Positions 42,901-53,650 of a stretch of DNA of 64,000 bases are shown here, piece by piece. Every line of letters starts with the position of its first letter. Position 1 is the first letter of the stretch. Under the pieces are notes generated by a model. The model had not been told where the DNA came from and searched no databases. It worked only from the letters and a program-made list of their open reading frames with translations. This DNA is from Edaphochlamys debaryana (lineage: Eukaryota; Chlorophyta; Chlorophyceae; Chlamydomonadales), in contig JAEHOE010000024.1 in the NCBI GenBank assembly GCA_016858145.1, positions 372,001 to 436,000 on the forward strand. The letters are read 5' to 3'. The position numbers were made by a program, and so were the translations under genes.

Positions 42901-45900
42901 CTCCGCCTCGGCATCAACAGGCCCGCCGCCAAAGCCGCCGCCGCCGCCTCGGCCGCCGGCAGCGGCGCCGGCAGCGGCGTAGGCCCGCATCTCCACCTCC
43001 GCCGCGGCGGCGGCACCGCCGCCCGCCGCCACCACGCGCCCGCCCTGGATGCTGACGTGGATGCTGGCGGTTACGTCCAGTCCGCACAACCGCTCGATGA
43101 TGAGGCATGCGATTACGTGGATCGACCCCACCAGGCGGCCGCCGCCGCCGTCACCGTCGCCGCCAGCGCCGCTGGAGGGGCGTGGTGCCAGGCTGACTTG
43201 AAACTGCAGGGGACGAGAAGGGCAACGTGCTTAAGAACACACCGTCAAGCGTTGCAAAAAGTCATGTCTTAACGCGCCCCAACACGGGATGCGCTGCACT
43301 CGTACGACATGTTTACGGCTCACCCTGTACGGCGACTCGAAGCTCTCAACCGTGAGCCGCTCCTGCCTCAGCAGGCGGTCGTCGCTGGCGCAGCCCACCA
43401 GCAGATGGGCGGGCGTGCGGGTGGCGGGCGGGGGGGCGCCGCGATCCGGGGGGGCGCTGGGGCCGAGCCTGCGCGTGTGTGGGGCGCGGCCGGGTGGAGC
43501 GAGTCAGTGTACAGTTGTAAGCCTGGGAGCAGCGGGGAGTGAGCCAAAGCCCGGAGTCAGATTCGTGACCGACAGGAAGAGGGGCTGTGGTGTAAGCGAA
43601 AGTGAGGTTTTCATCTGTCGCCAGCTTCCTCCTCAACCCGAACCTCCGTTCCCCACGCTTTTTACATCCCCGACCCCACGCACCTGGTCAGCTCCACCTC
43701 CACCATCAGGCTCCCGCCCCGCCCCTGGCCCTGCCCCTCCGCCCCCTGCACCGGCCGCAGGCTGAGCGCCACCTCGGGGGGCAGCAGGCGGGCCACGTGG
43801 GACTTGACCACGTTGCCTGCCGTACACGCACGTGGGGGGGGGGGCGGGGGAAGGGGGGGGAGAGAAGCCCGGGTGGATAAGGTGGGCAAGCGGGCACGCT
43901 CAGCCGTCACTCTTTCGTGGCTGTGCTGAAGGTAGGAGGAGGAGCGGATGGATCTGGTCGGGCCAGGACGCTTGCCCCTCCCAGGTGCGACACGTCTTTT
44001 TTCTACCCCGCTGTCTCCTAGCCCTTCCGTTCCTGCCGACGTCCCCTCTGTACCCACCGAACGGGTAGGCCTTGTGTGTGGCCGCCTCGATGCGGCGGGG
44101 GTCCGCCGCCGCCAGCGCCCGCAGCCCCCCCAGCCCCGCCGCCGCCAGTCGCGAGGCCAGCAGGCGCCCGATGTCGGGCAGCTGACGGGCGGCCTGGGGG
44201 GGTGAGGAGGGAGACAAAGGTGGAGGTTTAATGCGAATGCTCGCACCTCAATATCCCCTCCAGCCCCTTCCAGCCCCGGCCGTACACCACCCCAACCGAC
44301 CTCCCACGCACCTGGCTGCTGTCGTCCCACATGCGCTGCCGCAGGCTCTTGCCCAGGCGCAGCGCGTTGGCGGTGCCGGCCAGCGCCTGGCGGTGCGCGA
44401 AGTAGCTGGGGGGGGGGGAGGAGGAGGGGCCGAGGGGGAGAAGGAGCGTGGGAGAGGATGAGAGGGGTAAGGGACGGTGCGGGGAGGGGTTGGGCAGGTG
44501 CAAGGGCGCGGGACATGCACACTGTACATCGAGGGATCCGAGTAAAGCGGGGGTAACCAAGGGGGTGCCATCGTCCATCGCTCCATCCACCTACAAGCGC
44601 CTCCCGCCGATCCAGCCCCTTGCCACCCACCGCATCATGGCGTTGGCGATCCGCTGCCCCACCCGCAGCACCCCCTCCAGCTCCTGGCGCATGGAGTAGT
44701 CGAGCGACTCGGCCACACAGTCGGACAGGGCGTCGTTGAGCTGTTTGGGGGGGGGAGTGGGGGAGGGGAGGTTGGGGGCCTGGAAGGGTTCGTCGGGGTA
44801 ACGGCTCAGCCCTGAACGACAAGAGGTAAGCGGGAAGTAAGGGCGAGGAGAGACAACCCAACCCCACGACCTCCACCAGGGCCCTGCCCCCCACCCCCAC
44901 CATGACGAATATCTTCTCGGTGCCCTTGAGGATGCGCTCCTTGGGCTTGACGCCCCGCGGCCCGGGCGGGCCGTCCGCGGGCACGGGGAAGCGTATGGCC
45001 CCCTCCCCCTCGGTGCGCTTGTTTATGGCGTTGAGGGCGGCCTTCTCACCCCTGGGGTGGGGTGGGGTAAGGTGGCAGGCTATTGAGGGATTGGATGTAC
45101 TTGGTTGTTGAGAGATTTGAGGGCGGCCTTCTCGCTGGGAGGAGGCAAGGTTGAGAGGTTTGGGGATCGAGGGTAGGAAAGTGGTAAGCGGTAAGAGAGC
45201 TGGAGCGCAGCCGGCCCAATGCCAGCAACCCTTGGCCCCACCCTACCCCCTCTCGTCCCAGCCCCGCAACCCTCAACCCACGCACCTGCGTATGCGTATG
45301 AAGTTGAACTCGTCCGCCAGCGCTATGACCCGCAGCAGCGCCACCATGCCCGCGTGGGGGCCCACCTTTTGGGATGTGGGGGTGGGGATGCAAGAGGTAC
45401 CGGTAACCGAGCAGGCGTGGGCGAGTGGGGTGGGACAAGGGGGATAGGGCGGTACAAAGGGTGTGCTCCACAGGGCTTGCCATACCCTTCCCTCTCTACC
45501 CACCTTCCCTTCCTCCCCTTCCCCCCCGCCCACCTCCCGTATGCCCCTCATGGTGCCCAGGCGCAGGTAGAAGTGCGCCGCCAGCCGCCCCAGCTCCTGG
45601 GGGGCCAGGGAGCCGCTGGAGGGGTCGTGGGACACCTGGGGGGGGGGGTTGGGGGTAGGGGGGGTAGACGGTGGGCAGTTGGGTGGAAGGAGAGTTGGGT
45701 GGAGGTACAACGAACGAAGCGCGGGTGAGCACCGGCCCTGCCCGCAGAACCGTCGCCCTGCCTTGTGCTTCACCGTAACGCAAGTTTTCGCTCATACCCC
45801 TTTACCAGCCCCCCAGCCCCGCGCAGCCCGATAAGACACACTACCTCGGCCTCCTCCCCACCCCTCCTCCGGAATCCGCAAACCCCTACCCCCCCAGCCC

Positions 45901-48900
45901 CGCTCACGGGCCCCGCGTCCGCCAGCCTCAAAGCGCCCCGAACACCTGCACTCCCCCTCCGATGTTCTTGCACACTCCTGTGTGCCCCTTGCCCTCCAAA
46001 CACCCAACCACCCAGCCCCGCTCACCAGCCCCGCCTCCGCCAGCGATGCCACCCCCCGCCCCACCAGCCGCCCCACCAGCCACTCGTCCAGGGCGGCGGG
46101 GCTGGCCAGGCAGGCGGCCGGGGGGTCCAGGCTGTAGGCGCGGGGCGCGCGCTTGACCTGATTAGGGGTAGGAAGGGGGTGATGGGGTGTGTTAATTTGG
46201 TGTAAGGTGAGGGGGGTGGGCATGGTGGGGGTGGGGGTGGGAACATGGGGCGAGGAGCGAAGGGTTGGTCTTTGACAAATACTTGGAGAATGGAGAAAGT
46301 TGAAATGGGGTGGCGTGGGGGGTGGCATGGTGGGAGCATGCTCACCAACCTCCTGCGACTTCAGCCCAAACTCCTTCACCCGAACCCACCCGTCACTGAA
46401 CCCCGGTCCGCCCCCCCCCCTCCTCACCCGCATGTACTCCGTCCGGGCCTGAACCCCTCTCTTTCCCCCCTCCCACCCGGCCTTCCCCTGCCCTCAGCCC
46501 CCCCCCCCCCCACACACACACACCTCACCCGCATGTACAGGAAGGTGGTCCGCAGCCATTGGGTGGCGGTGGCGCGGTCCCGCACCGTGCCCAGAACCAC
46601 CTCTGGGGGCGGGGGGGCGGGGGGGACAGGGATGGAGGAGATTCCGGTAGGAAGCAAGGAGCGCGAGGCGTGCCCAGCGGAGCCATGGCCCCGTGCCCAC
46701 GGCAGGAATCATACCGCGAGACCAGAGCTGCCCACCCCTCCATTCCCACCCCCAAAGTGCCCCCTTCTCCACCCCCAAGCCCCACCTCCCCTGTTTGCAG
46801 CCCCCAACCACCAACCACCAACCACCAACCCCCAACGACCAACCCCCACCCGCGTTGAGGTGCTCGTTGACGCAGCCCATCAGTGCCGACTCCACCGGCT
46901 CTGCGCCCGACAGCAGGTGGGCGTAGCGGTGGTGGGTCTGGGGCGCGAAGGAGGGGGGGAGGGGGAGAGGTGGGGGACAGGAAGGGGGAGGGTAAGCCCA
47001 ACGAAGTTTTTGTGCGCCCTTGAGTGTCACGTTGCCCTTGGAAGGGGGGCGGCGGTCTGAGGGAACAACACGAGGAGGGGATGCAGCGAACGGGTGTTGC
47101 AGCGGAAGGTTCGTCTATGCACCTCGGCTCCTTGAAGAGCGCACTCAGTCACCGCATCCCGCTCTATCTCCGAAAGTGAAAGCCTCCTCCCATCTCCTCC
47201 ACCAACTGACTACCATCCTCCGCAGCATCTTCCCCACCGCATAGTCCTCCCTGATCCTGCTCCGTCCGCTTTCCCTCCGCTTCACAACCACCCTCCGCAG
47301 CAGCCCCTTCCCCACCTCCTTCTGCGTCATGATCACGGCCACCCCCTCCGTGTCGAACTGGGGCCGCCCCGCGCGGCCCACCATCTGGAGACGGGGAGGG
47401 TCGGGGGCAGGGGAGGGGGCAGCGTAGGGGCAGGGAGGGAGCAGGTGAACGATCAGCCCACGAGAGGAGGATCCGCACACCATACAAGCCTTGCATCCTT
47501 TTTCCGTACCCTCCGGGGCCCCCGTCCCGCACCACTCGCACACCAGCCTTTGCCGCCCTTCCCCGACGCCCTTCCCTCTCCCCCCCCCCCACCTGCAGGC
47601 ACACGCTCCGGTCGTACTCCACGTACCCCGAACCCCCGCCCCCGCCCTCGCCGCCCTCGCCCCCCGCGCCCTTGCCCTCGTTGCCGCAGTATCTGTGGGA
47701 TGGTGGGAGAGGTGTATCGATCGGTGAGTCGAAGCGCACGTGGAGGGCGATAGGGGCTCATGTGCACCTATTGCCCCTCCCCCCTCCTTCCGTCTTTCCC
47801 GTACTCCCCACTCCCGCGTGCTCTCCACCCGCTTTCCCTCTTTCACCCCTCCCCCTTCTTTCTCTCCCCCAACCTCCGCGTGCCCCTCAGCACCTGACAC
47901 TGGCAAGTGACAACTGACAAAGACCCGAGGATGGAACAGCGCATCCCTCCCTACCCCCCTCCCTACCCCCACCTCCGTGTGCCCCTCAGCACCACCAGGT
48001 GTGCGGGCAGGTTGACGCCCAGGGCCAGGGTGGAGGTGGAGCACAGCACCTGGGGGGGGGGCCGGGGGGGAGGGGGGGAGGTTAGAGAGGATGCGGTCGG
48101 GGAGCGGGAGGTAATGGAAGGTTGAGACCCCGGGTCCGCGAGCATCACCCGATTGAGAGGGGGGGGGGATCGCAAGGGTTGGGACGATGCGGTGAGGGAG
48201 GGACAAGGGACAGTGGGCTGAGACACATTCTCACATTCTCACCCAGACCCCAACCCGCACCCACCGGCAGGTCCCCTGCCAGGAACAGCCGCTCCACCTC
48301 CTCCCGCTCCTCCCCCTCCATGGCAGCGTTGTGGAAGCCCACGCCGGCCGCCAGACAGGACTGGGGGGTAAGGGGGAGGGAGGGAGGCAGGGAGGGGGCA
48401 CGGAAAGAGGGGGCACAGGGGGGGAGGGAAGGCAGAGCATGCGTCACTCTCCCATCCTCCACCGCATGCTACTTGTTGGCCGCCACCCGCCACCCACCCT
48501 CTGCCCAAACCCTCCCCGGAGCCGCCCTGGACCCTTCCCGGCTCTCCCCGGCTCTCCCCCTCTTCCCGTCCACTTGTACTTTCCTCCCCAAGCAAGTCAA
48601 CACCCCCCTCCCTCTCACCGCCAGCTGCTTGTTGGCCGCTACCCGCTGCGCCGCCGCCGCCAGCCGCTCAGCGTGGGCCCGGTCCCGCACCAGGACCAGG
48701 GCCCCGCCAGGCCCACCGCCGGGCCCACCGGGGCCCTGTACGGCGGACGAGGCCTCCTTGGCCAGGTGGGCGGCGGACTCCATGGTCCCCTTGCGGGAGC
48801 TGAGGTGTGTATGGGGGGGGGGAGGTAGGGCACGGTAGTGTGGGGAACGGAACAGGGCATGCCGAGGGTCTCCCCTGGACCCCTCGTCAGGTCAGGGGAT

Positions 48901-51900
48901 GAAGGGGCCGTGAATGCTGGCACGAACGCCGGGTACGACGGCGCCGGCCCCTCTTCGTGTGTCCAGGGCTTGTCTCCCTGCCCCATCCCGTCCGCCAGGA
49001 CCCCCAGCCGTCCAGGCCCGCCCAGGCCCAACCCAGGCCCAACCAGCCCCCCTTCCACCTGCAGAAAACCAGCGCCGGTTCCCCCTGCGTTCTACCGAGG
49101 TCCACCCAGGCCCAACCCAGGCCCAACCCGGGCCCACCCACCTGCAGAACACCAGCGCCGGTTTGCCCTTGCTGTACTCCGCCACCACTGCCGGCAGGAA
49201 GGAGTCCAGCCGCCGCTCGAACAGGAAGTCGTTCTTGGCGGGGGCGTAGGTCTTGACGAAGGTGCTCAGCTTGCAGGGGCGGACCTCCTCGCCTTTGGGA
49301 GGGGGGGGGGCGGGGAGGAGAGGGATCGGCAGATTCATTCTTGAGTGCTGTCTTCAGGTACGTCTGTGTTGCCGATGCCAACGGGCCGCAATGGCGATGG
49401 GGCCTGGGAAACAAACCTATGGAAGGAAGGGTGTGGTAACGCGAGCTACGGCCTGCCGCTCCCCCCCCCCCCAACCCACCGTAGACCTTGAGCCCCTCTG
49501 GCGGCACCCCCAGCCAGTCCGCCACGTCCTGGACGTTGGGTATGGTGGCGGACACTGCCACGGTGCGGAGGGAGGCGATGGGGGCCTGGGGTGGGAGGTG
49601 AAACGGGAGGGGAAGGGGGGAAGGGGCGACCCACATGGGCAGGTGGGAGCGGGAGTGCCGTTGCCCTGCAGTACCCCGCACACCGCCTGCCTGTCGCCCG
49701 TGCCCCTCCACTCCGCCCCCTTGCTGCCGCCCCCACTCGCTACACCCGCCCTCGCTAGCCAGCCCTCCCCCTCACGTGCTGCATCTGTGGGAATGCCCGG
49801 ATCATGGCGAAGCGGGACACCACCCCCGCCTCCAGCGCCGCGCCCCGCTCCGCCTCCGCCAGCAGGTGCACCTCGTCGATCAGCAGCAGCCGGATCTGGG
49901 TCGGGGGTGGGGGGGGGGCGAGGGGTTGAGGAGAGGGGGATAAAAGGCAAAGGGCGGCAGGATAGGGAACGAAGCATAGGTGAGGACCAAACAACTAGCA
50001 GCTTGCATGCGTGTACGACGACTCACGTCCGACAGGAAGGCCGCCGAGCGGTTCTGCTCGCTGAGCTTGCGGCTGACTGCGTCCAGCTTCTCGGGGGTGG
50101 TGCACAGCAGGTCGGCGGCCTCGAGCGCCTCGGGCTCGGGGTCGGCGTCCCCCGACAGCTCCAGAACAGACAGGCCCAGCGCGCCGCCGAAGCTAGGGGC
50201 GCGGGGAAGGGGACGAGGGGTGGCAGCTTGCTGGTCAAGTTTGTAAAGGGATTTGCATTGTGTTGCGGGCATGACACGGGACACGGGCGGTGGTTGCCTG
50301 GAAGGGTGGCAGCTGGCAGGGGAGGTTCGTAAGGAGGTCTGCTCGCAGCGGGTTTAGGGCAGGCGAATACCGGTAAGGCCCACGTGAACCCTTGGGCAAG
50401 GGCGCCCCACCCACCGTGCCGTCCAGTCCTTGCACTTCTCCTGCACCAGCGCCCTCAGCGGCGCCACGTACACCGCCTTGCACGTGCCCCGCAGCGGCCG
50501 CAGCACCAGCCCGCCGCTGCCGCCCCCTGCCGTTGCACCCCCTGCCGCGCCGCTGCCTGCTGTGCCTGCTGCGCCTGCTGCGGGCCGCCAGGGCGGCTCC
50601 AGGGCGGAGCACAGCATGCGCAGCAGGGCCAGCTCCATGACGCCCGTCTTGCCCGAGCCGGTGGGCGCGGAGACCACCTGGCGGGGACGCGGGCAGAGGT
50701 AAGAAGGCGGGAAGATGGGAGGGGAGGGAAAAGGGTTGAGGTGGCGGGTGGTGGTGGATACTGGTGCGTGGGTGAGGGCGGAAACGGTTGCTTGCCGAGG
50801 AGTGTGGCGTGCAGTCAAGCTCTGGGGTCCGGGCGGCTGAGGGGCCGGCGAATGAAGCAAGTGGGCCGGCGCTACTCCTCACCATGTTGACGTCCGTCTC
50901 GAAGGCCGCCGGGAAGCACTCGGACTGCACGGGGTTGAAGAACCTGCGGGAGGCAGGGCACGCACGGGGCAGGCAACACGTCAAGCCCCACGCTAACAAA
51001 CTAAACGGGAGGACAAAGCCCTCGGTACCACGGCCTGGCAGAGAGCCTTACCTGTAGCTCTTGAACAGGGGCTGGAAGGCGGGCGGCAGCTCCGCCACCG
51101 CCACCAGTCGGTCACAGTCCAGGTTCCTGGCGGGAATAGCCTGCCCGCCGCCGCCGCCACCTCCGCCGCCGCCGCCGCCAGGCCCCGTCCCCGCGGCGCC
51201 GCCGAAGCCGCCGCCGCTGCCGCCAGCCCCGCCGACGCCAGAAGCTCCGCCACCGTAGTTGCGGCCGGGTCCGGTCGGGCCTGCGCCTCCGGCCCCAGCA
51301 CCGGAGCCGAAGTCCGATCCGCTGGGTCCCTGCCCACCATACCCGGGCTGCTGGGAGGGGTTGGGCGGCCGAAGCTGCTGGGTGGACGGTGGCGGGCCCT
51401 GGTGGTGGCTGGGATGCTGGGAGGCGTAGGCCGGGGCCTGCCTGCCGGGGCGCTGGGTGGCCATGGGTGTGTGCTGGCTGTACGGCGGTTGCTGCTGCGT
51501 GCCGTACGGCTGCTGCGTGTACGGCTGCTGCATGCTGCCGGGCTGATGCCACTGCTGCGACGCGCCGTACCCTCCGTCGCCCAGGCCCTGAGGCCGGCCC
51601 TGTCTGAAGCCCGCTTGGCTGCCGCCAGCCCAGCTGCCGCCGCCGCCGGCGCTGCCGTCCCGGCCGTAGGCGCCTCCACCGCCGGCGCCTCCGCCTCCGC
51701 TAGCGTGGCCGTATGGGCTGTTGTACCGATGTGGGTCGGGCCCGAAAGACCCGTGTTGCCTCCCATAGGCCCCGTTTTCGCCGTCATGACCCTCGCCGTC
51801 GGGTCGGCCGCAGCCTCTGCCCGGGCCTTTCTCGCCATACGCCCCGCCGCCCTGGTTGTATCCGCCGCCGCCGGGGCTGTCGCACCCGGCGTCTTCCTCC

Positions 51901-52253
51901 TCGTAGCCCAGATCAGTACTGCCGCCGCGCTGGAAGCCCCCGCCGCCGCCCCTGCCAGCGCCCAGGTGGTGCGGCAGGGAGCCGCCGCCTGGCGGCGGAT
52001 GGCCTCCTTGCCAGGACCCCTGCGTGTAGGGCTGCTGCTGCTGCGGGTGCGGGTTCCGCTGCTGCTGAGAGCTGTTGGGGCCGAAGCCTGGGCCCGGCCC
52101 GGCCTGCTGCGCGCCGCCCGGCCATCGCGTCGGCGCCTGGTGTTGATGCTGCTGCTGCTGCTGCGAGAAAGCGCCCGGGCGCTGCGAGTAGCCTTGCTGC
52201 TGCAACGGGCCCGAGCCGTCTTGCCAGCCCGGTCCAGGGCCGCGGCCATACAT
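39964..52253 (-). CDS. MER3: MER3/HFM1-type meiotic DNA helicase
   Basis: Twenty-four exons join in frame from ATG 52253 to TAG 39964: 51052-52253, 50883-50943, 50415-50677, 50027-50192, 49776-49895, 49480-49585, 49142-49292, 48619-48799, 48265-48360, 47973-48049, 47593-47692, 47316-47384, 46850-46937, 46529-46602, 46026-46157, 45534-45635, 45286-45365, 44901-45051, 44631-44740, 44312-44405, 44058-44193, 43684-43816, 43324-43468, 39964-43203; 2358 residues. Residues 1-385 are Gly/Gln-rich. The superfamily 2 core has the Q-motif region (FFNPVQSECFP), Walker A (APTGSGKTG, about 425-433), DEVH (about 571), SATIPN, and motif VI (GRAGRPQFD, about 844-852), then winged-helix and Sec63-type regions. 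A single helicase cassette with Sec63 identifies MER3/HFM1 rather than Brr2 or ASCC3. Residues from about 1310 on are Ala/Gly/Pro-rich, ending DPTQDWFSSLQF. The family promotes interfering crossovers in meiosis. Introns contain many copies of exon edges. Confidence 0.93.
45117..45133 (-). repeat. intronic copy of MER3 exon 18 start
   Basis: ttgagggcggccttctc is identical to 45031-45047 at the 5' part of exon 18 and lies 86 bases away in the preceding intron. Confidence 0.8.
45893..45926 (-). repeat. intronic copy of MER3 exon 15 end
   Basis: 34 bases resemble 46011-46044 (exon 15 end, its GTGAGC donor and intron flank) with about four differences. A GTGAGC donor-like site is preserved. The offset is 118. 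Confidence 0.8.
46422..46437 (-). repeat. intronic copy of MER3 exon 14 end
   Basis: cctcacccgcatgtac is identical to 46523-46538 (end of exon 14 with its GTGAGG donor). It lies in the following intron at an offset of 101. Confidence 0.75.
47873..47893 (-). repeat. intronic copy of MER3 exon 10 end
   Basis: 21 bases match 47972-47992 (end of exon 10) with one mismatch. In the copy the donor context is GGTTGGGG rather than GGTGGGGG, so the GT is moved. The offset is 99. Confidence 0.8.
48468..48490 (-). repeat. intronic copy of MER3 exon 8 end
   Basis: 23 bases match 48624-48646 with two mismatches, covering the VAANK codons. The copy is in the following intron at an offset of 156. Confidence 0.75.
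49055..49080 (-). repeat. intronic copy of MER3 exon 7 end
   Basis: 26 bases match 49138-49163, including the CAG|GTGG donor, with one mismatch. The copy lies in the following intron at an offset of 83, among ccaacccaggc direct repeats. Confidence 0.85.
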
Positions 52254-53634
52254 CGCAGCGTTGAAGGTGCAAGAGCACGTCACGCTGCGACCCACGTTAG
52301 GGATCCGCGCCCGCTTGGTCTGCGTGAGCGAAAGGGAGCAGCGGGCAAGCAATCAAACAGGCGCCCCGGTGCGAGCTGAACGCCATACCGCCAAGCCACG
52401 CGGCCTGGCCGCTAGAAGAGCCCACGCTAGAAGGCCTAGAGCACAAGGCGACTCACGGTTTGTGGGCACCTCGCCTCGCCAGAGAGAAGGCGCGGTCTTG
52501 GTCTCCCGCCCTGCTGCTCTTGGTGGCGCGAATCAATACTTAGGCCTGTGCTGCTACGAATAGATAGGGGGGATCACGAGCGAACGCTGCAGCGCGGAGG
52601 GCGCCTGCAGACGCGCGCCCTAGCAGTCTGCAGCACTGCTGCGAGCGCTCATGCTCCGCTGCTTGCTTGTTTATGACTAGGCGGGCCTGAGCATGAGCCT
52701 GCAGCTTTGGGGCTGGAGCAGCGAGCAAGCGGCTTCACTTACATGCCGGCGCACCCCCGATCTGGCGGGAGCGGGTTTCTCCCCTCCGGCACGCGCTTTC
52801 ACCCCCGCCCACCTCTCCCCCCGTAGCCACGCCGTAAAGCGACATAAGTTGTCGCTGGCATACGCATCTTTCCACCTATCTCCCGCTACCCACATGTTTG
52901 TTGTATGTGCTCCGAGCTTGGACCCCCGACAGGTAGAACGCAAACAAATAGGGCCCGAGAAAAGCCCAGCCGTGGGCCACCAGCCACCCCACGCCCATCC
53001 GAGTATACGGCTTGCCCCGCGGGGTTACCCCCTGTTAAGACCTCGCGAATGCGCGAGAGCAGCAGTCAGTGCCTTTCTTCAGGAACCATGAACGCGCCCG
53101 CACCCCAAAGGCTCAACCCACCTATACCCCATGCCCACCCGAAGAGTCTGCCCCCAGTCTACCCCTGCTTCCTGCTACGACAACCCCTAGCGCCCCGACC
53201 CCGGGGCCCCCCAAACCCCACCTGCGCTACTCCCAGCATGTTGTGAGATGTTGAGGCCATATGTCTCACGCGCGCGCCTCCAGTCCACTCCACCCCGCCC
53301 TCCTCCCCATCCTCTGCTCCAGCCCGCTCGCCGCCCGCGGCGGCTGAGCCCCAGAGCTCCTCCTCCTCCTGCCCTCCTCCGAGGCAGCCAACAGTGCTCT
53401 CCCAGGTGGTATCCCGGTCCGCCTCCCGGCCGCTCCTGCTCCGGTCAGCACCCCGCTTGGGTGCGGTCCGGGGCTGCCACGCCCTGGCCCCCTGCCCCGG
53501 TCACTACCGCGCCAGTCCGCGGCGCGGTTGGTTGCGGCCGGGCCCCATGCTCTCTGCTCCCGGCCGCTCCTGCTCCGGTCAGCGCCCCGGATGGTTGCGG
53601 CCCGGGCCCCATGCTTTCCGCTCCTCCCGGCCGC
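52254..53634. other. MER3 promoter region and 3' flank of the palmitoyltransferase gene
   Basis: No coding frame with bias. A TGTAA on the minus strand near 52738-52742 could be a distant poly(A) signal for the palmitoyltransferase gene. 53400-53634 is built of tandem repeats (see separate entry). Confidence 0.55.
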
Positions 53635-53650
53635 TTAGTGGCAGGACTTG
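53421..53650. repeat. tandem repeat spanning the palmitoyltransferase stop codon
   Basis: Units of cggccgctcctgctccggtc followed by agc(a/g)ccccg..tggttgcgg and gggccccatgct(c/t)tc(t/c)gctcc recur at about 53421, 53500-53560 and 53563-53630. The final partial unit is ccggccgctta, which contains the stop codon (TTA, minus-strand TAA, at 53635-53637). Confidence 0.7.

Noticed and set aside
42108..43055. Arg/Pro-rich plus-strand frames over the MER3 C-terminal exon
   Set aside because: Antisense shadows of the Ala/Gly-rich MER3 tail; the minus-strand frame continues in phase from the upstream exons.
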